Assembly: GCA_020725545.1 (NCBI GenBank)
Contig: DYEV01000026.1
Span: 62,001-126,000 of the forward strand
Direction: 5' to 3'
Length of the DNA: 64,000 nucleotides
DNA from: Desulfobacca sp.
GTDB taxonomy: Bacteria; Desulfobacterota; Desulfobaccia; Desulfobaccales; Desulfobaccaceae
Numbering within the stretch: the first letter of the stretch is position 1; every line of letters starts with the position of its first letter. The position numbers were made by a program, and so were the translations under genes. Under the pieces are notes generated by a model that worked only from the letters and a program-made list of their open reading frames with translations, was not told the origin of the DNA and did not search any database. Positions 28,293-39,286 of this stretch are shown here, in pieces.

Positions 28293-28475
28293 GTGGCTCT
28301 ACCAAAGCACCGGACCTCCGTTTCCAAGAAAAAAATGCGGCGGTCCCATGACCACATCACCCTGCCGCAGTTGGCGGTGTGCCCCCAATGTAACGAATAC
28401 CGTCTGCCACATCATGCCTGTCCCCATTGCGGGGTCTATAAAGGACGGCTGGTCATTCCCAAATCTGAGGATTAA
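28293..28475 (+). CDS. rpmF: 50S ribosomal protein L32 (GTG start)
   Basis: MALPKHRTSVSKKKMRRSHD..., Cys4 CPQC/CPHC. Confidence 0.95.
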   Translation: MALPKHRTSVSKKKMRRSHDHITLPQLAVCPQCNEYRLPHHACPHCGVYKGRLVIPKSED

Positions 28476-28486
28476 AAGGGTAAAGC

Positions 28487-29647
28487 ATGGACTATGTGCT
28501 GACCGAGGAGCAACGATTGCTCCAGGATCTGGCCCGGCAGGTGGCAGAAGAGCGCATTAAACCGGTGCGGGCGGAACTGGACGAACAGGAAATCTTTCCG
28601 GCCGACCTGATGCAGGAGATGGCCCAGGCGGATCTCTTTGGGATCATTATCCCGGAAGAGTATGGCGGTTTGGGCTTAGGTTGTTTGGAGAGCTGTTTGG
28701 TTTTGGAGGCCATAGGTGCAGCCTGTGTGGGGGTGGGGACCACCTATGCCGCCACCTTTCTGGGAGCTTATCCCCTATTGCTCTTTGGCTCGGAAGCCCA
28801 GAAAAGCCATTATCTGCCCAAGTTGGTCCGGGGTGAACAGCTGGCTGCTTTTGCCCTAACGGAGTCCCAGGCTGGCAGCGATGCTGGCGCCATTCAGACG
28901 ACGGCCGTGCGCGACGGTGATTTCTATGTCCTCAACGGCACCAAACAGTGGATCACCAACGCCGGTGAGGCTGGCCTCTATACGATTATCGCCCTCACTG
29001 ATCGGGCCAAAGGGCCTCGGGGGGCCAGTGCCTTTGTGGTCCAGGCCGATGATCCCGGCGTCTCTTTCGGCAAAAAAGAACAGAAAATGGGTATTCGGGC
29101 CTCGGCCACCCGGGAAATCTTTTTCCAAAACTGTCGCATCCCCGCAGACCGGCTCATCGGCAAAGAAGGGATGGGCTTCATCATCGCCCTAAAAACCTTG
29201 GATTATGCCCGTCCGGGTATCGGCGCCCTCGCCTTGGGGTTAGCGCAAGGGGCTTTGGACGAAGCCGTCATCTTTGCCCGGCAGCGCCAGCAGTTCGGTC
29301 ATGCCATCATCGCTTTCCAGGCCGTCCAGCACATTCTGGCGGATATGGCCATCCAAATTGAGGCGGCCCGAGCCTTGATTTACTCGGTGGCCCGCTTCAT
29401 TGATCAGAATCCCAAGGATTTCGCCAAAGAGGCGGCTGTCGCCAAGGTCTTTGCCACCGACGTGGCCATGCGGGTTACCACTGATGCGGTCCAGATATTG
29501 GGTGGCCATGGCTATATGCGGGAATATCCTGTGGAAAAAATGATGCGGGATGCCAAGATCTTCCAGATCTTCGAGGGCACCAATCAGATCTTGCGGAACA
29601 TCATCGGCCAGGCTTTAAATAAGGAATATGCCAAAAAGCGCTCTTAA
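28487..29647 (+). CDS. Acyl-CoA dehydrogenase
   Basis: LTESQAGSDAGAIQTTA, GTKQWITNAGEAGLY, QILGGHGYMREYPVEKMMRDAKIFQIFEGTNQI. Confidence 0.95.
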   Translation: MDYVLTEEQRLLQDLARQVAEERIKPVRAELDEQEIFPADLMQEMAQADLFGIIIPEEYGGLGLGCLESCLVLEAIGAACVGVGTTYAATFLGAYPLLLFGSEAQKSHYLPKLVRGEQLAAFALTESQAGSDAGAIQTTAVRDGDFYVLNGTKQWITNAGEAGLYTIIALTDRAKGPRGASAFVVQADDPGVSFGKKEQKMGIRASATREIFFQNCRIPADRLIGKEGMGFIIALKTLDYARPGIGALALGLAQGALDEAVIFARQRQQFGHAIIAFQAVQHILADMAIQIEAARALIYSVARFIDQNPKDFAKEAAVAKVFATDVAMRVTTDAVQILGGHGYMREYPVEKMMRDAKIFQIFEGTNQILRNIIGQALNKEYAKKRS

Positions 29648-29751
29648 AGCTTAATTTTTTTATTAGTTTTTTTGGCCCCGGACGGGGGTACGACTTGGTG
29701 AGCATGGTGGCCACACACCAGAGGCTTTTACAAAATTCATGTGTTTTATTC

Positions 29752-29826
29752 TTTGTCATTCTAAGCGAAGCGAAGAATCTCAAGTTTATGGGTAATCGAG
29801 CTCCTTTACTTCGTTCAGGATGACAA
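29752..29826. repeat. MITE-like palindromic dispersed repeat, copy B (core)
   Basis: TTTGTCATTCTAAGCGAAGCGAAGAATCT...CTCCTTTACTTCGTTCAGGATGACAA. Confidence 0.85.
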
Positions 29827-29864
29827 TAACAACCATTTTGCCAAAGGCTCACCAGTAAACCAGT

Positions 29865-30653
29865 ATGATGAAAATTATCGTCTGCCTCAAACAGGTACCC
29901 GAAAGTCAGAGTGTCCGGTTGGACCCGGTCACCCATAATCTGCAAAGGGAAGGGGTAAAGAGTATTATCAACCCCTTTGATCTGTATGCCCTCGAGGAGG
30001 GGCTGCGGGTTCGGGAGGAGCACGGGGGCGAAGTTATCGTGCTGTCCATGGGGCCTCCCCAAGCGGCAAGTGCTCTCCGGGAAGCGTTGACCTATGGCGC
30101 CGATCGGGCCATCCTGCTTTCCGACCGAGCCTTTGCCGGCGCCGATACCTGGGCCACCGCCTATACCCTGGCGGCAGCAGTGCGGCGTCTGGACGGGGCT
30201 GACCTCATTTTTTGCGGCAAGCAGGCCATTGATGGGGATACAGCCCAGGTAGGACCTGAATTGGCCGCGTTCCTGGATATACCCCATGTTGCTTGGGCAC
30301 GCAAATTGATCTTTGCTGATACCGGTCTGCTGCAGGTGGAACGCCTGCTGGACCACGGCTATGACCTGGTCGAGGTCCAATTGCCGGCCCTGATTACTGT
30401 AGTGAAGGAAATCAATACCCCTCGACTACCTTCTTTTAAGGCGAAATTACGGGCCAAGTCAGCCCAGATTCCCGTATGGACGGCGGCTGATCTGGGGTTG
30501 GCGGCCGAGCGAGTGGGTTTCGAGGGTTCCTTTACCCGGGTGGTGAAAGTTTTTCCACCTCCTGCCCGAGGCCAGAGGGAACTGCTGGATGGCACGCCAG
30601 AGGAAATGGCCGCCGCTTTGTGGGCCCGATTGCGCCAATGGCGAGGGCAATGA
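29865..30653 (+). CDS. etfB: Electron transfer flavoprotein beta subunit
   Basis: MMKIIVCLKQVPES, NPFDLYALEEGLRVRE, GADRAILLSDRAFAGADTWATA, FCGKQAIDGDTAQVGPELA. Confidence 0.95.
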   Translation: MMKIIVCLKQVPESQSVRLDPVTHNLQREGVKSIINPFDLYALEEGLRVREEHGGEVIVLSMGPPQAASALREALTYGADRAILLSDRAFAGADTWATAYTLAAAVRRLDGADLIFCGKQAIDGDTAQVGPELAAFLDIPHVAWARKLIFADTGLLQVERLLDHGYDLVEVQLPALITVVKEINTPRLPSFKAKLRAKSAQIPVWTAADLGLAAERVGFEGSFTRVVKVFPPPARGQRELLDGTPEEMAAALWARLRQWRGQ

Positions 30654-30888
30654 CCGGGGCGAGGGCGGCGTCTCCCCTGCCCGGCTCTGGCGGCGCCACT
30701 ATGGGCAGGCTCGGAGGCTCGTCCCACTCAAGAAGGGGTTGGAGGGGACACAAAAGCCCACCCCTGGCAAAAACAGAAAACTCATCTTTGGTGGTTATCC
30801 TGTCGTGAACGGGTCGTGAACTTGAAATCTTCTCGAAACACGAAATTGCTTTTTCTTGATAATTGAGTGGCGGTAGAAGCTTCAAGCT

Positions 30889-31010
30889 GTTGCAAAACCC
30901 TGAAAGCCGATCCAGGTCAATCTGCGCGCAGCGAAGAATCTCATCATTTCCAGCTATAGAGAGATCCTTCACTTTGCTCAGGATGCCCAGAAAAGAGATT
31001 AGGCAACAAC
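30889..31010. repeat. MITE-like palindromic dispersed repeat, copy C, between etfB and etfA
   Basis: GTTGCAAAACCCTGAAAGCC...GCGCAGCGAAGAATCT...AGATCCTTCACTTTGCTCAGGATG... Confidence 0.8.
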
Positions 31011-31156
31011 CTGGAGCGATGCACAAGAGCACCCCCCGGGGAACTGGTCCAGAACTCGCCCCGGCAACGACAGGGTCAGGATAATTTTCCAAATGGCAGC
31101 GCCGGCGACCGGCGGAAGCCGGAGTCTTTCCGAGAAATTAAACATACCCAATCTCC

Positions 31157-32347
31157 ATGACAATACGCATAGCTGTAGATAATTGTACCGGTTGTGGGCA
31201 GTGTCTGGCGGTCTGCCCCTTCGATGCCCTCACCTTGGAAGACGATAAGGTTGTGGTCAATGATGCTTGCACCCTGTGTGGGGCGTGTGTCGAGGTCTGC
31301 GAATTCGAGGCCCTCAGTATGCCTCCCGAAGAGGCTGGCCAGCAGCCGGTTCCCCGACCTGCGGATGGCATCTGGATTTTTGCCGAGCAACGCCGGGGGC
31401 GGCTGGCGCCGGTGGCCCTGGAACTGTTAGGCGAGGGCCGCCGCCTGGCGGAGCAGTTGCGGGTAGCGGTTGCGGCGGTGCTTTTGGGCCACAACGTCCA
31501 GGGGTTGGCAGAGGAACTCATCGCCGGCGGCGCGGATAAAGTCTACGTCGTGGACCATCCCAACCTGGCGGAGTTTCTTGAAGAACCTTATGCTGCGGCC
31601 CTGACAGCTTTAAGCCGTCGGTATGGTCCAGAAATTATCCTGGCCGGGGCCACCTACGTGGGACGAGCCTTCATTCCCCGAGTAGCCGCACTCCTGGATA
31701 CCGGCCTGACGGCAGACTGCACGGCTTTTGCCATAGATCCAGCAAACCATCTCCTCCTGCAAACCCGCCCTGCCTTTGGCGGCAATATTATGGCCACCAT
31801 TCTGACCCCCCGTTCTTATCCCCAGATGGCTACGGTCCGTCCTCGGGTCATGAAGCCCTGGGTCGCCGAACACGAACGTCAGGGCGAGATCATCCCTGTG
31901 CAGTTAGCCGAACTTGACCAGCCGTGGCGCTGCCGCTTTGTCCAGACCATTTCAGAAATAACGGAAACAGTGCCTTTGGGCGAGGCCGAGGTGATCGTCG
32001 CTGGCGGGCGTGGCCTGCAGGACGCCAAAAATTTTCGGCTGTTGGCAGAGTTGGCCGAGTTGTTAGGTGGGGCGGTGGGGGCAACCCGGGCCGCGGTGGA
32101 TGCCGGCTGGATTTCGTATCAACACCAGATCGGCCAGACCGGCAAGACGGTGGCCGCCAAACTGTATATTGCCTGCGGCATCTCGGGAGCCGCCCAACAC
32201 CTTGTGGGCATGCAATCATCTGACCTCATTGTGGCCATCAATCGTGATCCCCAGGCTCCCATTTTTCAGATCGCCGATATCGGTTTGGTGGGGGATGTTT
32301 TCGAGATTTTGCCGGCCTTGATACAGCAAATCAAGGCCAACCGCTAA
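31157..32347 (+). CDS. etfA: Electron transfer flavoprotein alpha subunit with N-terminal 2x[4Fe-4S] ferredoxin domain
   Basis: [16 protein letters not shown] and [19 protein letters not shown]-alpha FAD motif [38 protein letters not shown]. Confidence 0.95.
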   Translation: MTIRIAVDNCTGCGQCLAVCPFDALTLEDDKVVVNDACTLCGACVEVCEFEALSMPPEEAGQQPVPRPADGIWIFAEQRRGRLAPVALELLGEGRRLAEQLRVAVAAVLLGHNVQGLAEELIAGGADKVYVVDHPNLAEFLEEPYAAALTALSRRYGPEIILAGATYVGRAFIPRVAALLDTGLTADCTAFAIDPANHLLLQTRPAFGGNIMATILTPRSYPQMATVRPRVMKPWVAEHERQGEIIPVQLAELDQPWRCRFVQTISEITETVPLGEAEVIVAGGRGLQDAKNFRLLAELAELLGGAVGATRAAVDAGWISYQHQIGQTGKTVAAKLYIACGISGAAQHLVGMQSSDLIVAINRDPQAPIFQIADIGLVGDVFEILPALIQQIKANR

Positions 32348-32356
32348 GGAGGAGGC

Positions 32357-33103
32357 ATGGGCGACAACATACGAGTGGTGCTGGTAACAGGTGCCTCCCG
32401 GGGCATCGGTCGGGCCTGTGTCGAGGCCCTGGCCCAACCCCAGACCAAAATCTATGTCAATGATGTGGCCAACCTGGAGCAGGCGGCCCAGACCTGCGAT
32501 CTTGCCGCGGCCAAAGGCGCCGAAGCCGAGGTTTTGCCCTTTAATGTGGCAGAGGCTGGCGAGGTAAATGCGGCAGTGGAGGCTATCCTCAAAGCCAGCG
32601 GCCGCTTGGACGTCCTCGTCAACAACGCCGGCATCGCCCGGGATAACCTGATCGCCCTGATGAAAGAGGAAGACTGGGATCGGGTGTTGGCCGTCAACCT
32701 GAAAGGTGCTTTTAACTGTTTAAAAGCGGCCTGCCGACCGATGATGAAACAACGCGGCGGGCGCATCATCAATATTTCTTCGGTGGTGGCGTATATGGGA
32801 AATCCCGGCCAGGCCAATTACGCCGCCTCCAAAGCCGGGCTGGTGGGTCTGACCAAGGCCGCAGCCAGGGAGTTGGCTTCCCGCCAGATAACCGTCAATG
32901 CCGTGGCGCCGGGTTTTATTGCTACGGACATGACCGCCAACCTGTCGGAAAAAGTCCGGGCCGAGATGATGGCCCAAATTCCTCTGGCCCGTTTTGGCAC
33001 CCCTGAAGACGTGGCAGCGGCGGTGGCCTTTTTAGCTTCCGAAGCAGCAGGTTATATCACCGGCGAAGTCATCCATATAAACGGCGGCCTTATTATGGCC
33101 TGA
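32357..33103 (+). CDS. fabG: 3-oxoacyl-ACP reductase (SDR)
   Basis: VTGASRGIGRACVEAL, NNAGIARDNL, YAASKAGL. Confidence 0.92.
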   Translation: MGDNIRVVLVTGASRGIGRACVEALAQPQTKIYVNDVANLEQAAQTCDLAAAKGAEAEVLPFNVAEAGEVNAAVEAILKASGRLDVLVNNAGIARDNLIALMKEEDWDRVLAVNLKGAFNCLKAACRPMMKQRGGRIINISSVVAYMGNPGQANYAASKAGLVGLTKAAARELASRQITVNAVAPGFIATDMTANLSEKVRAEMMAQIPLARFGTPEDVAAAVAFLASEAAGYITGEVIHINGGLIMA

Positions 33104-33222
33104 GTCCGAGGCGGGCATTCCTCACCTCAGGCTTAAGCCTGCTCATATATGTGCACTTATCATTTTTCAGACATTATCTCTTGACATGCTGCTAACCAGA
33201 ATCAGGGAGGAGGAAAGTCCAG

Positions 33223-33459
33223 ATGGCATCTACTGAGGAGAAAGTTCTAGAAATTATCGCCGACCGCTTAGGGGTGGATAAATCCGAGGTTGTTCCCGAG
33301 GCGGCTTTTATTGACGACCTAGGGGCGGACTCTCTAGATTTAGTTGAATTAATTATGGCCATGGAAGAAGAATTTGATATCGAAATCGCCGATGAAGAGG
33401 CCGAGAAACTGCGTACCGTCCAAGATGTATTGGATTATATTAAAGCCCATACTACTTGA
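33223..33459 (+). CDS. acpP: Acyl carrier protein
   Basis: [23 protein letters not shown]. Confidence 0.97.
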   Translation: MASTEEKVLEIIADRLGVDKSEVVPEAAFIDDLGADSLDLVELIMAMEEEFDIEIADEEAEKLRTVQDVLDYIKAHTT

Positions 33460-33554
33460 AGTTTTCTCCAGACGGCCCGCAGACAGTATGCATTTATTCG
33501 GTTCAATGACATTCCAGCAGCAATAAAAAGTAAGCAAAGAAGACGAGGCGCAGC

Positions 33555-34796
33555 ATGAGTGTGCGGGTGGTGGTAACCGGCCTGGGGATGTTAACTCCCC
33601 TGGGAATCGGAGTGGAACCGACGTGGCAGGGGATTGTGTCCGGTAAATCCGGGATCGGGCCGATTACGAGTTTCGATCCCACGGGCTTCGACACGACCAT
33701 TGCCGGTGAGATTCCGGAATTTCAACCGGAAAAATACATGTCCCCGAAGCTGATCAAGCGCATGGACCGCTTTGTGCAAATGGCGGTGGCCGCGGCGGTG
33801 ATGGCTATGGAGGACGCGGGGTTGCAGATCACCCCGCATCTGCAGCCGCTGGTCGGGGCCATTGTCGGCTGTGGTCTGGGTGGACTGGCCACCATTGAAA
33901 AATATCACAAAGTGTTATTGGAACGCGGTCCCAAAAAGATCAGCCCCTTTTTTATTCCCATGCTCATCCCCAACATGGCGCCAGGGATGGTAGCCATGCA
34001 CTTCGGTGCCCAGGGGCCGAACACCTCTACTGTGACGGCCTGCGCCTCCGGAGCCCATGCCGTGGGGGATGCCTTCAAGACCATCCAACGGGGGGCGGCC
34101 AAGGCCATGATTACCGGAGGAGTGGAGTCGGTCATTACGCCCTTGGGGGTGGCCGGTTTTAACTCCCTCAAAGCTTTGTCCACTCATAACGACGAGCCGG
34201 AAAAGGCCTCACGCCCCTTTGATCTCCACCGGGATGGCTTTGTCATGGCCGAAGGCGGCGGGATCATGATCATGGAGGAGCTGGAATTCGCCAAAGCCCG
34301 GGGGGCCAAAATCTATGCAGAGGTGGCCGGCTATGGTCTCACCGGTGACGCCTACCATATGACGGCACCGTCGCCCGATGGCACGGGGGCAGTCTTGTGT
34401 ATGCAACAGGCCTTGGCCGACGCCGGGCTCACCCCTGACGATGTGGATCATATTAACGCCCACGGGACCTCCACGCCGTTAAATGATGTCTCGGAGACCA
34501 TGGCCATTAAGAAAGTTTTTGGCGAACGGGCCTACAGCATCCCGATAAGCGCCACCAAGTCCATGACCGGACACCTCTTGGGCGGCGCTGGGGCTGTGGA
34601 AGCGATTTTTTCCATCCTCAGCCTGGTCCACAACGTGGCGCCACCGACAATAAATTATGAGACCGCTGATCCGGAGTGTGATCTGGATTATGTCCCCAAC
34701 CAAGCCCGCCAGGTGCCGATCAATGTGGTCATGTCCAACTCTTTCGGCTTCGGTGGGACCAATGCGGTATTGATCTTTAAGCGCTATATCCCCTGA
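33555..34796 (+). CDS. fabF: Beta-ketoacyl-ACP synthase II
   Basis: VVVTGLGMLTPLG, TACASGAHAVGDA, NAHGTSTPLND, KSMTGHLLGGAGAVE. Confidence 0.96.
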   Translation: MSVRVVVTGLGMLTPLGIGVEPTWQGIVSGKSGIGPITSFDPTGFDTTIAGEIPEFQPEKYMSPKLIKRMDRFVQMAVAAAVMAMEDAGLQITPHLQPLVGAIVGCGLGGLATIEKYHKVLLERGPKKISPFFIPMLIPNMAPGMVAMHFGAQGPNTSTVTACASGAHAVGDAFKTIQRGAAKAMITGGVESVITPLGVAGFNSLKALSTHNDEPEKASRPFDLHRDGFVMAEGGGIMIMEELEFAKARGAKIYAEVAGYGLTGDAYHMTAPSPDGTGAVLCMQQALADAGLTPDDVDHINAHGTSTPLNDVSETMAIKKVFGERAYSIPISATKSMTGHLLGGAGAVEAIFSILSLVHNVAPPTINYETADPECDLDYVPNQARQVPINVVMSNSFGFGGTNAVLIFKRYIP

Positions 34797-34801
34797 GGCT
34801 C

Positions 34802-35254
34802 ATGGAAAAGCTCTTTCTCGGCTGCGATCACGCCGGTTTCGCCTTAAAAGAGGTCATCCTGCGCACCTTGGCGGAATTGCAGTGGCCCTACCAGGACCTG
34901 GGCTGTGATTGTGCCGAGGTCTCGGTACATTATCCCGATTATGCTCAAAGAGTGGTGCGCGCTATCCTGGCCCATCCCGGTAGTCGAGGGATTCTCATCT
35001 GTGGCACCGGTCTGGGGATGTCCATTGCGGCCAACCGGTTTGCCGGGATCCGGGCTGCCCTTTGCCAGGAACTCTATACCGCCCGAATGAGCCGCCTCCA
35101 CAATGACGCCAACCTCTTGGTCATGGGTGGCCGGATTGTGGGCTCCGGATTGGCTCGGGAGATTGTCCGGGTGTGGCTGACCACCCCCTTTGAGGGGGGC
35201 CGCCATCAGGAGCGCCTGAATCTTATTGACCCAAAGATGCCTGAGGGACATTAA
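34802..35254 (+). CDS. rpiB: Ribose-5-phosphate isomerase B
   Basis: LGCDHAGFALKE, ICGTGLGMSIAANRFAGIRAALC. Confidence 0.95.
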   Translation: MEKLFLGCDHAGFALKEVILRTLAELQWPYQDLGCDCAEVSVHYPDYAQRVVRAILAHPGSRGILICGTGLGMSIAANRFAGIRAALCQELYTARMSRLHNDANLLVMGGRIVGSGLAREIVRVWLTTPFEGGRHQERLNLIDPKMPEGH

Positions 35255-35272
35255 TTCTGTGAAGGTGATTGC

Positions 35273-36556
35273 ATGCGTTCGTTGGCTCAGATCGACCCCG
35301 AAATTTACGCCGCCATTCAACTGGAAGAGCAGCGCCAATTGGACAAATTGGAGCTCATTGCCTCGGAGAACTTTGTCAGTCCTGCCGTTTTGGAGGCCCA
35401 GGGGTCGGTTCTGACCCACAAGTATGCTGAAGGTTACCCGGGGCGGCGGTATTACGGCGGCTGCGAATATGTGGATATTGCCGAAAACCTGGCCTTGGAG
35501 CGGGTTAAACAGTTATTTAAAGCTGATTATGCCAATGTCCAGCCCCATTCTGGCTCCCAGGCCAATATGGCCATTTATTTTGCCTTCCTGGAACCGGGAG
35601 ATGCCATTCTGGGTATGGATCTGGCCCACGGCGGCCACCTTTCCCACGGCGCCCCCATTAATTTCTCCGGCCAGATCTATAAAGCCTGTTTTTATGGGGT
35701 AAAAAAGGAGACCGGCGAAATCGATTTCGAGGGCGTTGAGGCCCAGCTCAAAGCCCACCGGCCGAAAATGCTGGTAGCCGGGGCCAGTGCCTACCCGCGC
35801 CGCCTCGATTTCGACCGTTTTGCCGCTCTGGCTCAGACCTATGGCGCCTACCTCATGGTCGACATCGCTCATATCGCCGGCTTGGTGGCCGCAGGGCTCC
35901 ATCCCTCGCCCATCTCGGTGGCGGATTTTGTCACCTCGACTACCCATAAGACCCTACGGGGGCCCCGGGGCGGCCTCATCCTGGCCCGCAGCCAGGAGAT
36001 CGAGATCAAAGGGAAAAAACAGTCCTATGCTGAGCGGTTGGACAATTTTCTCTTTCCCGGCATCCAAGGCGGCCCTCTGATGCACATTATCGCCGCGAAA
36101 GCCGTGGCTTTTCAGGAAGCCCTGCGTCCGGCCTTTCAGCGCTATCAACAACAGATCATCCGGAATGCCCAAACCTTGGCAGCAGAATTTCGGCGCCATG
36201 GTTATCAGTTAGTCACCGGTGGCACCGACAACCATCTCCTCCTCATTGATCTGACGAATCTTGGTATAACCGGTCAGGACGCGGAAAAAGCCCTGGATAA
36301 GGCCGGGATCACCGTCAATAAAAACCGTATCCCCTTTGATCAGCGCTCGCCCAAGGTGACCTCCGGTATCCGGCTCGGCTCCCCAGCCTTGACCACCCGG
36401 GGGATGAAAGAGCCGGAAATGCGGCAGGTGGTCGCTTTTATTCATGATGCCTTGTCTGCCACCGCCGATGAGGACCGGCTGCGCCGCATTGAAATGCAGG
36501 TCAAAGAGTTCTGCCGGGGTTACCCGCTTTTTTCCCGGGAATGGTATTGTGATTGA
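35273..36556 (+). CDS. glyA: Serine hydroxymethyltransferase
   Basis: [54 protein letters not shown]. Confidence 0.97.
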   Translation: MRSLAQIDPEIYAAIQLEEQRQLDKLELIASENFVSPAVLEAQGSVLTHKYAEGYPGRRYYGGCEYVDIAENLALERVKQLFKADYANVQPHSGSQANMAIYFAFLEPGDAILGMDLAHGGHLSHGAPINFSGQIYKACFYGVKKETGEIDFEGVEAQLKAHRPKMLVAGASAYPRRLDFDRFAALAQTYGAYLMVDIAHIAGLVAAGLHPSPISVADFVTSTTHKTLRGPRGGLILARSQEIEIKGKKQSYAERLDNFLFPGIQGGPLMHIIAAKAVAFQEALRPAFQRYQQQIIRNAQTLAAEFRRHGYQLVTGGTDNHLLLIDLTNLGITGQDAEKALDKAGITVNKNRIPFDQRSPKVTSGIRLGSPALTTRGMKEPEMRQVVAFIHDALSATADEDRLRRIEMQVKEFCRGYPLFSREWYCD

Positions 36557-36574
36557 GTAGCACGCGAGGCGTGA

Positions 36575-37057
36575 GTGCGCTGTCCCTATTGCCGCAGTTT
36601 AAGAACCCGAGTGGCCGACTCCCGGCTCAGCCGGGAAGCCAATGCCATCCGCCGCCGCCGGGAATGCCTGGACTGCAAACGTCGCTTCACCACCTATGAA
36701 AAGGTGGAAGATATTACTCCCCTGGTGATCAAGAAAGACGGCCGCCGGGAGGCCTTTAATCGTAGTAAAGTCTACGAGGGCATCAAAAAAGCCTGCGAAA
36801 AAAGACCGGTGAGCATCGATGACATCGAGCAGTTTCTGGACAACCTGGAACGGGAACTGCAAGAATCCGGCAAAAAGGAAGTGCCCTCCACCCTCATCGG
36901 CGAAAAGGTCATGGCCCAACTGCATCAGTGGGACGACGTCGCCTATGTCCGCTTCGCTTCCGTCTACCGCCACTTCAGCGACATCACCGAATTCATGGAG
37001 GAGATCACTAAGCTGGCCGCCGCCAAGGAAAATAAAAAGCCACCGGTCGCAGAGTGA
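36575..37057 (+). CDS. nrdR: Transcriptional repressor NrdR (GTG start)
   Basis: [42 protein letters not shown]. Confidence 0.97.
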   Translation: MRCPYCRSLRTRVADSRLSREANAIRRRRECLDCKRRFTTYEKVEDITPLVIKKDGRREAFNRSKVYEGIKKACEKRPVSIDDIEQFLDNLERELQESGKKEVPSTLIGEKVMAQLHQWDDVAYVRFASVYRHFSDITEFMEEITKLAAAKENKKPPVAE

Positions 37058-37168
37058 ATCGCCTTTTTTTAACGAACATCGATTGATTACATATTGAGGG
37101 GCAGAGGATGGCGTTACTGTCCGAGTGCCGTTAATTATATGCTGATTTCAGACTATATTTCTTGACAG

Positions 37169-37180
37169 TAATAACTATTA
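37169..37180. promoter_or_regulatory. Candidate Fur/PerR-type operator
   Basis: Near-perfect dyad TAATAACTATTA, 17 nt upstream of the Fur-family gene and just after TTGACA. Confidence 0.4.
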
Positions 37181-37197
37181 TAGGGTAACATGCAATT

Positions 37198-37638
37198 ATG
37201 AAAACGACGGCCGAAGATTTATCCCTGATCCTCAAGCAGCAGAACATCTCAGTGACGCCCCAGAGGGTCCAGATACTAAAAAATATCATGGAGCGGCATG
37301 ACCATCCCAGCGCCGATAATATTTTTCAAGAGGTGCGCCGGGCTCTGCCCATGATCTCTTTCAATACCGTCTATAAGACTCTGGAAACCTTCTGCCAGTT
37401 GGGTCTGATTATGAAAGTCAACCCTCTGCATGAAGTCGCCCGCTATGACGGCAATACGACGCCTCATACCCATTTGATCTGCACACGCTGCCACCAGGTG
37501 GAAGACCTTTATTGGGATTGGCCCAAAGAGATACCCTTACCTGATCTGAGGTCCTCAGGTTTTCAGGTAGAATCCGTGGCGGTGCAGTTGTTTGGCCTCT
37601 GCCGCCGTTGCCAAAACGAGGCTGCCACCCCCCTCTAA
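37198..37638 (+). CDS. Fur/PerR family transcriptional regulator
   Basis: SVTPQRVQILKNIMERHDHPSADNIFQEVRRALPMISFNTVYKTLE, HTHLICTRC. Confidence 0.93.
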   Translation: MKTTAEDLSLILKQQNISVTPQRVQILKNIMERHDHPSADNIFQEVRRALPMISFNTVYKTLETFCQLGLIMKVNPLHEVARYDGNTTPHTHLICTRCHQVEDLYWDWPKEIPLPDLRSSGFQVESVAVQLFGLCRRCQNEAATPL

Positions 37639-38417
37639 CTTTCTGTCCTGACGTCTGCTCTATTGTGCCCCAGCATTTCCCGCTGCTGCAGCCTCAGCAT
37701 GGCCTGTTGGGCGGCGCGCTGGGAGGCCTGCTTTTTTGAGTTCCCTTCCCCCTGACCCAATGGCGCGCCAGCTACCCAGACCTCGACTATAAAGCGGCGG
37801 GCGTGAGCCGGGCCGCTTTCCAGCACGAGGCGATATTCCGGTGACACCTTTAGCCATTTCTGCACATACTCTTGCAAAGCGGTTTTATAATCCTGGGTGA
37901 CGGCTTCGTGGCCCAGGGCCGCAAAGCTTTCCTGAAACAAGGCCAGCACCACCGCTCTGGCCGCAGCATAGCCGCCATCCAAATAAACCGCGCCGATGAG
38001 TGCCTCCAGGGCATCGGCCAGGACCGATGGTTTCTTATGGCCGGCCTGCTGCTCCTCCCCCCGGCCCAGTCGCAAGCAGGTACCTAAAGCGAGTCGGCCG
38101 GCCAAGTTAGCCAGATGCCGGGCGTTCACTAGAGAGGCCCGCAATCTTGACAGATCCCCTTCCGACGCCTCCGGGTAAGCAGCCACCAGACCATCACTGA
38201 TCACCAGATTAAGGACAGCGTCCCCTAAAAACTCCAAGCGTTCATTGCTGGGGCCGAGTTGGGGAAACTCATGCGCAAAGGAACTGTGAATCAGTGCTTG
38301 GGCCAGCCAGGCGCGGTGGTGAAATCTATAGTTCAGCCGTTCTTCCAGGGCGAGAAGGTGCTCGCCGTCGCTCACCCCGTTGGGCGATTCTGGCAACAGT
38401 CGGTGGTTATGGTCCAT
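37635..38417 (-). CDS. rnc: Ribonuclease III
   Basis: NERLEFLGDAVLNLVIS, DALEALIGAVYLDGG, C-terminal dsRBD; internal Met (38417) preferred over ORF start 38519. Confidence 0.95.
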   Translation of the reverse strand: MDHNHRLLPESPNGVSDGEHLLALEERLNYRFHHRAWLAQALIHSSFAHEFPQLGPSNERLEFLGDAVLNLVISDGLVAAYPEASEGDLSRLRASLVNARHLANLAGRLALGTCLRLGRGEEQQAGHKKPSVLADALEALIGAVYLDGGYAAARAVVLALFQESFAALGHEAVTQDYKTALQEYVQKWLKVSPEYRLVLESGPAHARRFIVEVWVAGAPLGQGEGNSKKQASQRAAQQAMLRLQQREMLGHNRADVRTES

Positions 38418-39286
38418 TGTGATGTTTTTCCAGTGAGTGCTTGTCACCTGACAAACTTGCTGTCGTGTCAGGAAGAAATTGTGATTGTTAGCCGGAGCCT
38501 TCCGCCCCAATGAGAGCAAAGATAAAAAAGCGGGGCGACTTGCTGGCCCCTGGTTCCTGCCCCCTGGTCCCCTGGCCAGTGCTGCAACAAAATATTGTTC
38601 CAGAAACCAGAACCTGCATATTCAAACTAATGATCATTACCTGCGCGAACATGCGCACCTGGAAAATTCACCTTGCTGCAAATGATTAGCGTGGGCGGGC
38701 ACGGAGGCCCGCCCCATTAATGAAATTTTCTGATAACCGACCACTGGTCTTGGCAACGGTTCGCCGTTTGGGCATTTCCTTGGAACTCGGAACTTTATTT
38801 TCTTGATAACCCCCGGTTGCTTCTGAACTCGAAGAGACAGGCTTGCCCCGGATCATGGCGCACGCCGACCTGTCCCTGACGGCTGTCGGCCGGCATGGCG
38901 ACAACAGCTATTATGATACCCGAAAATTGACCAACGAGGGACTTGACAATTTTAAGACCGCTGGCAGACATTCCTCCCAACCACTGCGGTCGGTTGTGAA
39001 AGACATCACACCGCCCCCTCCGGACTTTCTTTTTTCATCGATATCACTTTGATATTATTATTAATTTATCATAAGTCCTTTGGGGCTGGCCACAAAAAGG
39101 TTGACTTTCAACCGATTATGTTTTATAAAGGACAAAATTTTGGGCCAGGAACCAAACTAGGGGCGCAAGCATTGGTTTTACAGACAAGCAATCATCAGGC
39201 ATCATATTTATTTTCTTTGGCATTTAGATTTTGTGCTTGACACCCCTAACCCTGACTGAAGTCATGGTCTTGCCGAAAGGAGGTCT

